From: Papio anubis
Taxonomy: Eukaryota; Chordata; Mammalia; Primates; Cercopithecidae
Assembly (NCBI RefSeq): GCF_008728515.1
Contig: NC_044985.1
Location: forward strand, 941,510-1,005,509
Reading direction: 5' to 3'
DNA length: 64,000 nucleotides
Positions 47,026-56,065 of the stretch are shown here, one piece after another. The notes under the pieces are model-generated. The model ran no database searches, was not told where the DNA came from, and worked only from the letters and a program-made list of their open reading frames with translations. The first letter of the stretch is position 1; the number at the start of each line of letters is the position of its first letter. The position numbers and the translations under genes were made by a program.

Positions 47026-47225
47026 TGTGTAGCAAGGACGGACCACCGACTGCTTAAACATGGCCCGTGTCTACAAAATCACATTTATGGGTGGTTACAA
47101 ATTCCATCGCTTTTATTAACTGCTTGAAATGTTATTTACTTGACTGAATTACAGTTCTGGCCATTAACACTTTGGAATAACAACCTAGTTAATTAACATG
47201 GGCGAGCAGTGACAATGCCGCCACC
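47026..47225. promoter_or_regulatory. Candidate conserved noncoding element (weak)
   Basis: Repeat-free block with homeobox-like 'agttaattaac', 'ttattaactgcttg', 'ggccattaac' and 'gaattacag'. This is pattern impression only. Confidence 0.22.
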
Positions 47226-48435
47226 ATCCTTAAGAGGACCACACCAGCACAGAGAGCTCCCAGTGCTGGGCGCTCTGCAGTGAACACCCTGAGATGCAGC
47301 AGGGGCAAGGTTGAGTGGGCTGAACAGCGTGACTCCTTGGGGCTCCTCATTCATCCATCTCCTCCGGAAGAGATGATGAGGCTTCCTTCAGGGCTGCTCA
47401 GTGCCCTTGTATTTGACTCCAGGGATGAAGAAGAGGGCACCCAGGGTTTCCCCAGTGCCTGATGTGCACCAGGGGCTTAGGTACATTATCTGATGTTACC
47501 TTGTTATTAGAGGGTGAGTCACATGTTTCTAGTCCATATTTGCAATAGAGCAAACTAAAGTTAGTGTGATCAATGGAGTTGCTCATGTTTACACCCTGTG
47601 ACGGGCAGAGCAAGGTTGGACTCCCATGGCTGTGGTGGTGACGCCTGTCAGCTGCTGCACCGGTCATCAGCTGTCTTTTAAGAAGCTTTCTGGAGCATCG
47701 AAATGGGAAGCGAAGAAAGTTAAAATGAAGAAGGCATGTTTTCCATTTTCACAAAGTGGCTGTGCCTCTCTCCATCCCTGTAGCTTCTACCCACAGCCAA
47801 ATCTTCATGGGATCTGCAGGCATGCTGCAACTCCGCACAAGTACACCTCCCCCGGGAGCAGCACCAAGCCACAGGCCTGCCTGAGCTGTGCCTCTCTCCT
47901 GATGAAGAGCCTCTGCTGCAGTCACTCTAGAATTTTTTTTTTTTTTTGCCTTTTACAAGAAACACACAGTGTAATAACCATCTGGCCCTTTTATTTCTCA
48001 GTGGAGCTGCGTGTGTTCAGTGCTGACCTTGCTGGCCTTGCATTTGGCTGCAAGCAATCCTCTTATTAAATCAGAAACCAGAGGGGACCCCTGCCCCTTA
48101 CCCCTGACCCCAAGACAAGCCTGAGGCTGGCCTCATCCTGACTTCACCAGATTGTCTGGCATTTAAATGCCAACATCTCTCCAAAGAGCCGTGATGCAGG
48201 CAGGAGGCTGTGCACAACTTTTTATACTTCATTTCTCATTTATAGGAAGAAAAGAAAAGGGAAAATGTCACAGGAAATTCGGTGCTGACACCCAGGGCAG
48301 ATAGCTGGTTGGACTGAGAAGGCAAATGCCTACTGGATGAGGCTCCAGGACTCTGCAGAAAGGTTGGGGGCCCTCCCATGTGACCCCATGACCTCTGACT
48401 GTTGCCTGCAATCTACTGTCAGTGTGACTGCATTT
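47226..48435. other. Unassigned sequence
   Basis: The 147-codon frame at 47626-48069 contains a poly-F stretch from a T run at 47936 and matches nothing I know. A MIR-like trace lies near 47450-47600. No exon supported. Confidence 0.4.
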
Positions 48436-48439
48436 CCAG

Positions 48440-48650
48440 AGCACCTACTGCGTGCGGGGCACTGTGCTTGGCCATTGGCACGCCCTGTCTCACTCCTCAA
48501 CCTTCACACCTATCCTGAGAAGCAGGTCGTGCAGCAAGTGTGAGAAAGTCCGGCTTGGCAAGGCACAGAGAAGGCCTGCCGTCTTCAGGCCTGTGGCCCT
48601 GATGATCAGCCTGCAACTTCAAAATCTGCGAATGGGGCATTCACTGTGGG
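48440..48650 (+). repeat. MIR fragment, plus strand
   Basis: 'gagcacctactgcgtgcgg', 'gcactgtgcttggcc' and 'ctcaaccttcacacctatcc' match the 5' and central part of MIR. Confidence 0.55.
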
Positions 48651-49538
48651 CACCGAGTGCAAATAGGGGCTATGACCAGTGCTTTCTCTGCCACAGACCA
48701 CACAGTGCAGAACAGTGATGAGAAACTGCTTGGCCAGATGGGATTCAAATGGGCAAGTTCAGTAAAGTAACTGCATGTTCTCTGTGGTGCCCAGCCAAGA
48801 TGCCTAGGGTCTCTTCCTATATTTGGAATATTTGGATTTCCCCCGGACCGCCCTGGCATGCAGACCTCCTGCATTTCTTTGCTTCACCAACTCTGCTTTT
48901 GTGGCTCGCTGACACTCACAACCCTCTGCTGACTGACCCTGACTTTCTGTAGATAGTTTATTTTTACCTAGTGTTTCCACAGCATGGGCTCCCATGAAGG
49001 CAGGGACCTGAAACAGAGACTTGCATGCAGGTAGATTATTTGGGATGTGATCATTGAGATCAAGAATGGGGACTACAGGGGTAGGATGAGAGTTTGCGGA
49101 TGAGGGGAAAGGCAAGACAAGGACGAGTATGGGATTTGCCATCACTAGGGCAGAACATTTCTGAGGAGCCTTAGGAGCTCTTTCTCAGCCCTTAACCCCA
49201 CTTGGTGAAAGGTAGCCCAAGGTGTTAACTCTCTGGCATCTCTGGGTTGTGCAAGGACAGAGGCTGAGGTGCACAGATGCTGCAGGCCATGACATCAGCT
49301 CCTCCCATGGCAGGAAGCGAGAGTCAGGTAGCATCTGTCTGAAGTTGCCACAAGGCTGCTCAGCCCCGGTCACCGAAGGAGTGGCTGGAGTGAGAAGGGC
49401 TGAGAGGATTTGGGTGGTGCACCCATGATGTGCTACAGACTTGCCATTGCACCTTTCACTTTTCAGTCAAGATGTTGACTCAGGATTGAACCAATATTCT
49501 ACCCTAAGCAGTTACTCTTTAGATTTTCCTTGCCTCAA
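48651..49538. other. Unassigned; includes old repeat fragment at 48985-49160
   Basis: 'gggacctgaaacagagactt' followed by 'agattatttgggatgtgatc' resembles the start of the repeat at 22.47 kb. The family is not determined. The rest is unassigned. Confidence 0.35.
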
Positions 49539-49553
49539 GGATGTTCCATTTCT
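49539..49553 (+). repeat. Target-site duplication, copy 1 of 3
   Basis: 'ggatgttccatttct'. Copy 2 is exact at 49876-49890 and a near copy follows the second Alu at 50177-50190. Two Alus share this target. Confidence 0.85.
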
Positions 49554-49875
49554 GTTTTTGTTTGTTTGTTTGTTGTTTGTTTGTTTTTTGAGATGGAGTC
49601 TTACCCAGTCACCCAGGCTGGAGTGCAGTGGTGTGATCTTGGCTCACTGCAACCTCTGCCTCCCAGGTTCAAGCAATTCTCCTGCTTCAGCCTCCCATGT
49701 AGCTGGGGTTACAGGCGCCCGCCACCACACCCAGCTGATTTTTTATTTTTATTTTTAGTAGAGACAGGGTTTCACTGTGTTAGCCAGGATGATCTCGATC
49801 TGCTGACCTTGTGATCCTCCTGCCTCGGCCTCCCAAAGTGCTGGGATTACAGGTGTGAGCCATCGCGCATGGCCT
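49554..49875 (-). repeat. AluS/Y-like element, minus strand, with (GTTT)n tail
   Basis: The tail is a GTTT repeat (49557-49587), then 'gagatggagtcttacccag', and it ends 'catcgcgcatggcct'. Flanked by exact 15-bp duplications. Confidence 0.96.
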
Positions 49876-49890
49876 GGATGTTCCATTTCT

Positions 49891-50176
49891 TTTTTTTTTT
49901 TTTTTTTTGAGATGGAGTCTCGCTCTGTAGCCCAGGCTGGAGTGAGTGGCGCTATCTCGGCTCACTGCAAGCTCCACGCCTCGGGTTGCATGTTCTCCTG
50001 CACTCCAGCCTCCCGAGTACTTAATGGCTGCAGTTGCCTTGCCGGCTAGTTTTGTGTTTTTTTAGTAGAGGCAGGGGTTTCACGTGTTAGCCAAGATAGT
50101 CTGCATCTCGTGATCCAGCCTGTCTACCGGCCTCCCAAAGTGCTGGGATTACAGGCTTGAGCCACCGCGCCCGGCC
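49891..50176 (-). repeat. AluY-like element with a scrambled interior
   Basis: The ends are nearly perfect: 'gagatggagtctcgctctg' at one end and 'aggcttgagccaccgcgcccggcc' (terminal 20 bases 'ttgagccaccgcgcccggcc') at the other, the latter in the form seen in the Old World monkey AluY at 16.5 kb. The middle (49970-50130) is full of small insertions and deletions compared with any Alu. See findings. Confidence 0.9.
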
Positions 50177-50289
50177 TAGATGTTCCCATTTCAGCACAAA
50201 ATAGCTTTGCCTATCTCTGTTCTGCGCACAGACGCCATTAGTTGAAGTTCTTTCCTGGGCCAATTCGATCCCCAGATTCAGAGGCGCCT
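50177..50289. other. Short unassigned interval
   Basis: Begins with the third copy of the Alu target word, then nothing recognised. Confidence 0.4.
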
Positions 50290-50430
50290 GTTGCAGAACC
50301 AGGTGGCTTGAGTGAGACTCAGAGACATTAGGGAACTTGCCTCAATTCACTGAGCCTATGGCTGTGGGAAGATAGCCAAACCCAGACTTTGTCCTTTTTT
50401 CTACTGCATCACCCTACCTCTTATCCTACT
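50290..50430 (+). repeat. MIR fragment, plus strand
   Basis: 'gagactcagagacattaggg', 'aacttgcctcaattcactga' and 'agccaaacccagactttg' follow the 3' half of MIR. Confidence 0.6.
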
Positions 50431-50479
50431 AGACTTTAGAAATTTAATGTTTTTCATTAAGATTGCCTCAAGTAACTGT

Positions 50480-50750
50480 CTCTTTTTGTTTGTCTTGATC
50501 TGTGCAAAATTTCTTTCTCATGAGTCTTAATAAGACTTCGATGCCTCCTCATTGTCTACAGAAGAGACTACAAATACCTTACAATGGCTTTCAAGGTTCT
50601 TGAAGAGGTGTTTCCCAGCACACCTTTACTTCCTAATAAGCACTTTATTTAGCAATATGAGATTATTGTCTTAGAATTTTTCAAAACCCTCCTAGTTTGC
50701 TCCCCTTGCTATTTCCAGTACTTGGCATTCCCTCTACTTCTCTGTGCCCG
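50480..50750 (+). repeat. L2 fragment, plus strand
   Basis: 'cctcctcattgtctacagaag', 'acaaataccttacaatggct', 'ttcaaggttcttgaagagg' and 'cttggcattccctctacttc' are in L2 order. Confidence 0.5.
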
Positions 50751-50754
50751 AAAA

Positions 50755-50927
50755 TGATAGAAGTAGCTTTGGAATTGGGCAGTGAGCAGAGACTGGAAGA
50801 ATTTTGGAAAGCATGCTAGAAAAATCCTAGGTTCCTTTGAAAAGACAGTTAAATAAGGACACTGTTGAGGAAAATAAGGAGAATTTTAGAAACATCTTAG
50901 AAATCACCTTAGAAAAAGCCTAAAATA
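50755..50927 (+). repeat. MaLR internal sequence, plus strand (left part)
   Basis: 'atagaagtagctttggaatt', 'gggcagtgagcagagactgg' and 'agcatgctagaaaaatccta' match the internal region of THE1/MST/MLT1 retrotransposons. No coding frame remains. Confidence 0.75.
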
Positions 50928-51217
50928 GGCCGGGCGTGGTGGCTCACGCCTGTAATCCCAGCACTTTGGGAGGCCGAGGCGGGCGGATCACAAGGTCAGG
51001 AGATCGAGACCACGGTGAAACCCCGTCTCTACTAAAAATACAAAAAATTAGCCGGGTGCGGTTGTGGGCGCCTGTAGTCCCAGCTACTTGGGAGGCTGAG
51101 GCAGGAGAATGGCGGGAACCCGGGAGGCAGAGCTTGCAGTGAGCTGAGATCGCGCCACTGCACTCCAGCCTGGGCGACAGAGCGAGACTCCGTCTCAAAA
51201 AAAAAAAAAAAAAGAAA
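50928..51217 (+). repeat. AluY with the 12-nt Yd-type deletion
   Basis: Nearly consensus AluY in which 'gatcgagaccacggtgaaac' lacks the 12 bases normally between 'gagacca' and 'cggtg'. It is flanked by an exact 14-bp duplication 'agaaaaagcctaaa' (50911-50924 and 51218-51231). The deletion defines the AluYd lineage in apes, and a Yd-like lineage is also described in macaques (recalled). Confidence 0.95.
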
Positions 51218-51540
51218 AGAAAAAGCCTAAATTGCAGTAAACAGACTGTTAGTAGACATCTGTACTTGAAGGATACTATTAGCCAGGGCTCAGAGGGAAG
51301 TGAGTGACTTGGTACTGGAAACCAGAAGAAATGGGATCCTTATAAAACAGTGGCAGGAAGCTTGGCAAAATTGTATCTTGTACATTCAGAGAGATTTGAA
51401 GCGTGAGGAAGACTAGGAGGCTGCTGCTGTTTGAAGATGAAGTATACAATATGACAGGGAATCGAGTGAACAGAAAGTGTTGATGGGGATCCCAGCAGAT
51501 AGCCAACAAAAGGGAACCTCATTTCCACAGCAGCAAGGAA
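51218..51540 (+). repeat. MaLR internal sequence, plus strand (right part)
   Basis: Continues after the Alu: 'aaacagactgttagtagacat', 'gtgagtgacttggtactgg' and 'gcttggcaaaattgtatctt'. Confidence 0.7.
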
Positions 51541-51775
51541 CTGCATTCTGCCAAAAACCTAAGGAACTTGGAAGCAGATCCTTTTCTGGAGCCTGTAGAT
51601 AAGTGCCTGGCTTGCGGACACCTTGATTTCAGCCCTGGGAGACTCCAAGCAGAGGGGCTGGGTGAGCCCACCTGGACTTGGGACCTACAAACTATGAGAT
51701 AATAGATGTGTGTTGTTTTAAGCCACTGATTTTGTGGTAATTCACGACAGCAGAGGTAGGAAACAACTACACTGA
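51541..51775 (+). repeat. MLT1-type LTR 3' part, plus strand
   Basis: 'ctgcattctgccaaaaacct', 'gcggacaccttgatttcagc', 'gttgttttaagccactgat' and 'tgtggtaattcacgacagca' match the 3' portion of an MLT1-like LTR directly downstream of the internal region, in the expected order for a partial provirus-like MaLR copy. Confidence 0.7.
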
Positions 51776-51945
51776 AATTCATCGTACTTCTCACATCTGT
51801 TGTCATGTTTTTCATCTGTTTTGGAGAATTATCATCCACTCCTAACACATTTTGTCTGATCCGTTCTTTCTGCCCTCTCCTCCTGGACATTGAATTAGAT
51901 GAATGTTAGATATTTTCATCATTGTCCTTAGGTTGCTTATGTTTT
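51776..51945. other. Short unassigned interval
   Basis: Nothing recognised, except the Alu target word 'aggttgcttatgtttt' at 51930-51945. Confidence 0.4.
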
Positions 51946-52149
51946 TTTTCTTTCTTTTTTTTTTTTTTGAGACAGAGTAGCTGGGACTATAGGCGCCCGC
52001 CACCATGCTCAGCTAATTTTTTCTATTTTTTAGTAGAGACAGCGTTTCACCATGTTAGCCAGGATGGTCTCGATCTCCTGACCTCGTGATCTGCCCACCT
52101 CGGCCTCCCAAAGTGCAGGGATTATAGGCGTGAGCCACTGCGCCCGGCC
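51946..52149 (-). repeat. Alu, minus strand, with internal deletion
   Basis: After the T-rich tail and 'gagacagag', the sequence jumps straight to 'tagctgggactataggcg', so about 105 bp of the right arm are absent. The left part and end ('ccactgcgcccggcc') are normal. Flanks 'aggttgcttatgtttt' (51930) and 'aggttgcttgtgtttt' (52150) are the target duplication. Confidence 0.95.
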
Positions 52150-52540
52150 AGGTTGCTTGTGTTTTGACATTTTTTTCATGTGTATGGTTCATCTTTCTTT
52201 CTCACTAGTATTCAGAGAGACAGGTAAGCAGAGCTTATTCCGTTTGGTGTCTCCCAATCTCCTAATCCTCTCTTCAGCGTCGCCCAATCTGTTATTAAGC
52301 TCACTTGCTGAGTTCCTAATTTCATTTTTGTTTCCTTCAGTTTTAAAAATTCATTTGATTCTTTTCAATATTAATACATTCCAGTCCTCTGGTGGACTTC
52401 TCCATCGTGTCATTTATTTTCTTGACCATATTAATAACAAGTATTTACTAGTGTGTTTTTCATTGCTATATTTCTGTTGTTGGATTTTTCTCTTGAACTG
52501 GTTTCTTATGCTTCATAACATTAAATTAAAAGCCACTCAT
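52150..52540. other. Unassigned sequence
   Basis: The 171-codon frame at 52130-52645 begins in one Alu and ends in another. The middle is AT-rich and not recognised. Not a gene. Confidence 0.4.
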
Positions 52541-52787
52541 GGCCAGGCACTATGGCTCATGCCTATAATCTTAGCACTTTGCGAGGCCAAGGCGGGCAAA
52601 TCACTCAAGGACAGGAGTTTGAGACCAGCCTGGCCAACATGGTGAAACCCCCCATCTCTACTAAAAGTACAAAATTAGCTGGGTGCGGTGGTGGGTGCCT
52701 GTAATCCCAGCTACTCAAGAGGCTGGGGCATGAGAATTGCTTGAACCTTGTGGGTGGAGGTTGCAGTGAGCCAAGATCGCACCACTG
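52541..52787 (+). repeat. AluS-like element, plus strand, left and central part
   Basis: Starts 'ggccaggcactatggctca' and runs normally to 'caagatcgcaccactg', where L1 sequence takes over. The right end resumes at 52927. Flanks 'aaaagccactca' (52528) and '(a)ggccactca' (52992) indicate an ordinary insertion, so the L1 patch came after or during it. Confidence 0.95.
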
Positions 52788-52926
52788 TCCATTTTGTAAT
52801 TGGGTCATTTGTTTTCTTATTATTGACTTTTAAGAGTAGAGTGTATATTTTGAATACCAGTTCTTTATCAAATATGTGTTTTGAAAATATTTTCTCCCAG
52901 TCTGTAGTTTGTCTTTTCATTCATTC
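52788..52926 (-). repeat. L1-derived 139-bp patch inside an Alu
   Basis: Matches 54824-54953 along its length (about 96% identity, same orientation, one 5-bp gap). It replaces only about 7 bp of Alu ('cactcca'). Antisense to L1 ORF2. No poly(A) and no duplications at its own ends, so it is not a retrotransposition event. Confidence 0.95.
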
Positions 52927-52983
52927 GCCTGGGTGACAGCGAAACTGTGTCTCAAAAACAAACAAACAAACAAACAAACAGCA
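52927..52983 (+). repeat. Right end of the interrupted Alu with (AAAC)n tail
   Basis: 'gcctgggtgacagcgaaac' continues the Alu, then 'tgtgtctc' and AAAC repeats to 52979. Confidence 0.95.
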
Positions 52984-53000
52984 ACAAAAAAGGCCACTCA

Positions 53001-54465
53001 CTATGTATAAAACATTGAAGAGATCCTGGATAATGTTCTATTTCTTCAGCTGTGGTTCAGCCACCTCTGGCAGGTGGCTACAGTAGAGGTACATCACTCT
53101 AACCCAAGATGTGTTCGAGCACTGTGGAAGTTGGCTTTCAGTCTTCATAAGGGTTGGTCTATTTCTGGTTCACCCTCACTTTTAGAGTAAAGCCCACCAA
53201 AGGTTGTAACTGAGACCCTTTAACCTTTTGACTCCTGGTTTTTACCACTTTCTGCTCACCTTACGCTCCTGTATTCTAGCTTGAGAACAGGCTTACTTCC
53301 CTTCTCTCTGGGACCTTGGTCTTTTTGGCAAATCTTGTCTTAATTTTGTTCTGCTCTTCTCAGAAGGCTCCAAGGGATCTGCGAAACTACTTCTTTCTGC
53401 TTGACTTTCTCCTAGGCTTCTCATCCTTCCATCAGCATAAGCCACAGCACATCAGTCATTTCAAAGAACTTCCTTTCTCTCTGGGAATTTGGCCCCTTAA
53501 ATCTAAGCTCCTTTCGGTCTGTGGTCACATCAATCCTGGATCCTTAGAGGACTTTTTCTTTCTTCTTGCGGTTAAGGAAATAGGAGGAGTATCAGCTGTA
53601 TGAGCTTTGGATGGGCCAAGTAACACATATGTCTTTTGTTCGTAATCCTTTGCCTGGACTTGAGTCACATGATTGCACCAACCACAAGGAATGCTGGAAA
53701 GTGTGGTCTATGCCTGTACCCAGAATGAAAGAGACAGGTTTTGTGAGCACACAGAAACCTGTGCAACAGCACAGTCTAGATTTAATAAACTGAGAGATTT
53801 AATTTGGGGAGTTTAATAACATTGGAAATGTGGAAGTGACCCCAATGACCTCTGAAGGTGCCTTCAGGCCTAGAGATTCCTATTTGATTTCTAAATGTGG
53901 CTTACTAAAGGACTGCATACAGAATGCTGATACACACAAAAAAATAAGAAGACGAGGACATTCTGCTCATTTTTAGGAATTAATGCTACATTCGCAATAT
54001 AGCATATTCTTGTCTGAGGTGCCAAGAGAGTCTTCATGGTTTAGAATTTACAATGGCCTCCCTTAAAAATACCATTCCTGCACAAATTAATTCAGTGAGT
54101 CCTCTGAATATTCAACTTCAATGAGCTGGAATAAATGTTCACTGGAGACTGGATAACTTAAAAGTTTCATCTAGCATAAAGCTAAAATGCCTTTGTATCC
54201 AAGGAGAGTATTATTTTATTTCAAATTTTCACTGTTGTTAAATTATGCTTTAAGTCTTAACTCCATGTATTTACCACCTCCGAACTTTTAATAGGTATTT
54301 GGGGGATGCAAGAGAAGCAAAACCAACATACGTTTTTTAAAGATGTTACATTATAACTAATGAAACTTAGGTGCAGAAACTGATAATGAAGTAATGCATC
54401 TGGAGAAGATAGACCTTTGGATCAGAAAACAAGAAGCACACAATGAGGGCTATTATTGGTGATTT
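53001..54465. other. Unassigned sequence
   Basis: Long repeat-poor interval. The frames at 53316-53603 and 53611-53793 are not recognised. No splice-bounded exon convinces. Confidence 0.4.
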
Positions 54466-54469
54466 TAAA

Positions 54470-55262
54470 AAATTAATTTATTTTATTTTTAGAGCAGTTT
54501 TAGGTTTACAGAGAAACTGAGCAGAAAATATAAAGAATTCTCATACTATGGATTACTTGGGTACATTTACTACAATTGATGAACAGATATTGATATATTG
54601 TTATTAACTAAAATCTATAGCATATATTAGGATTCACTTTTTGCTTTGTACGGTTTTATAGGTTTTGACAAATGCATAATGCCGTTTACAATAATATAAA
54701 GAATAATTTTACTGCTGTTGTTTTAATGTGACATTTCTTGATGATATTTGATGTCGAACATATTTTCATGTACTTAATTGCATTTCAATATCTTTTTGAT
54801 GAGGTATCTGTTCAGATACCTTGCCCATGTTGTAATTGGGTCATTTCTTATTATTGACTTTTAAGCATAGATTGTATATTTTGAATACCAGTTCTTTATC
54901 AAATATGTGTTTTGAAAATATTTTCTCCCAGTCTGTAGTTCGTCTTTTCATTCTCTTAACCATGTATTTCACAAATCAGAAGTTTATTAAAGTCCAAGTT
55001 ATCAATTTATTCTTTCATGGATTGCACTTTTGTTGGTGTATCAAAAAATTGAACCTCAGGTCACCCAGAATTTTCATCTATGTTACCTTCTAGGAGTTTA
55101 ATAGTTGTACATTTTACATTTAGGTTTATTACCCATTTTATGTTAATTTTTATAAAAAGTGAAGTCTTAGTCTAGTTTTATTTTTTTGTATGTGATGTCC
55201 ATTTGTTTCAGTATCATTTTTTGAAAAACCTCTCCTTTCTCCATTGAATTACCTTTGCTTTC
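54470..55262 (-). repeat. L1M fragment, minus strand (3' UTR and ORF2 end)
   Basis: 'gagcagttttaggtttacag', 'acaattgatgaacagatatt' and 'gttttgacaaatgcataatg' are 3' UTR. 'ttttctcccagtctgtagtt' and 'tgaaaaacctctcctttctc' are antisense ORF2. The part at 54824-54953 is the probable source of the patch in the Alu at 52.79 kb. Confidence 0.8.
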
Positions 55263-55310
55263 TTATTTTTTTTGTGGGGGGGAGGGGGGGAGGAGTGTGA
55301 GGTGGGTGTT
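55263..55310 (+). repeat. G-run with quadruplex potential
   Basis: Two runs of seven G (55276-55282 and 55284-55290) separated by one A, followed by shorter G runs including 'ggtggg'. It fits a G-quadruplex pattern on the plus strand. Confidence 0.6.
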
Positions 55311-55339
55311 TAGGGATTAACTTTGTCTTTAATTTTTAG

Positions 55340-55700
55340 AGCACATGTAAAACTCTTTGGAGGTGCTTCATATCTGTAGGAGGAAGTCCAGATGCCTAAC
55401 TGGGTATTCAAAAGCATTCAGAATGTATTCCCTGTTTACTCTCTTCTAAAACATCATCTATTACATTTATTACTATACACATATCTGCCTACTTTCTGTT
55501 CCTCAAACTCCCCTCAGATTTTCATACCTCCTTTCCTTCTGTACATTGTTCTAATTGGAATGCCCTGCTTTGTATTCACCTGGACACATTTTCTGAAGAC
55601 TGTGTGGGCAGACAAGAGTCTGTTGACTTTGCAAGTGATTTGTGACCTCCAAGTGATTGGTGACATTGAGAACAGCAGTTTCTGTAAGTGAAGGCAGAGA
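55340..55700 (+). repeat. L2 fragment, plus strand
   Basis: 'gtccagatgcctaactggg', 'aaaagcattcagaatgtatt', 'ttctgttcctcaaactcccc' and 'attggaatgccctgctttgt' follow L2. Confidence 0.55.
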
Positions 55701-55859
55701 AAGAATAAAGAGTAAATTACAAACTTGAGGTGGAGAAATTTGCCGTAAGGCAAAAAGAAGGAAGGAGAGAAGGGTAGTGGGTAGTAGGTAGTAGCTGGAT
55801 GGAGATGTGGGACTTAGTGGAATATTTTTGTTTTTGGATGAGAGTAAATAGAATGTTTG

Positions 55860-56065
55860 TTTTTGGATAGGGGTCCTTCCTCCTTTGAAGTACTCATAGC
55901 TTTATGATACTCCTCTGAAGTACCCACGCCTATTTAGTTGGCATATTCCTTACTTTCACTTACAGGTGATTTGATCCCAGTCCTCAAGCACCCACCAGAG
56001 GGCCTTGTGCACATCGGCCTCTCTGCCAATGCTGTTGAATGAGTGACAGCCTTCTGAGGGTCAGG
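55860..56065 (+). repeat. L2 3' end fragment, plus strand
   Basis: 'ctttatgatactcctctgaag', 'gttggcatattccttacttt' and the terminal 'gctgttgaatgagtga' fit the end of L2. It may belong with the block at 55.3 kb. Confidence 0.5.

Noticed and set aside
47626..48069. 147-codon open frame, plus strand
   Set aside because: Contains phenylalanines from a T run and matches nothing known; no splice evidence.
52130..52645. 171-codon open frame, plus strand (longest in the window)
   Set aside because: Starts in one Alu and ends in another; the middle is AT-rich non-coding sequence.
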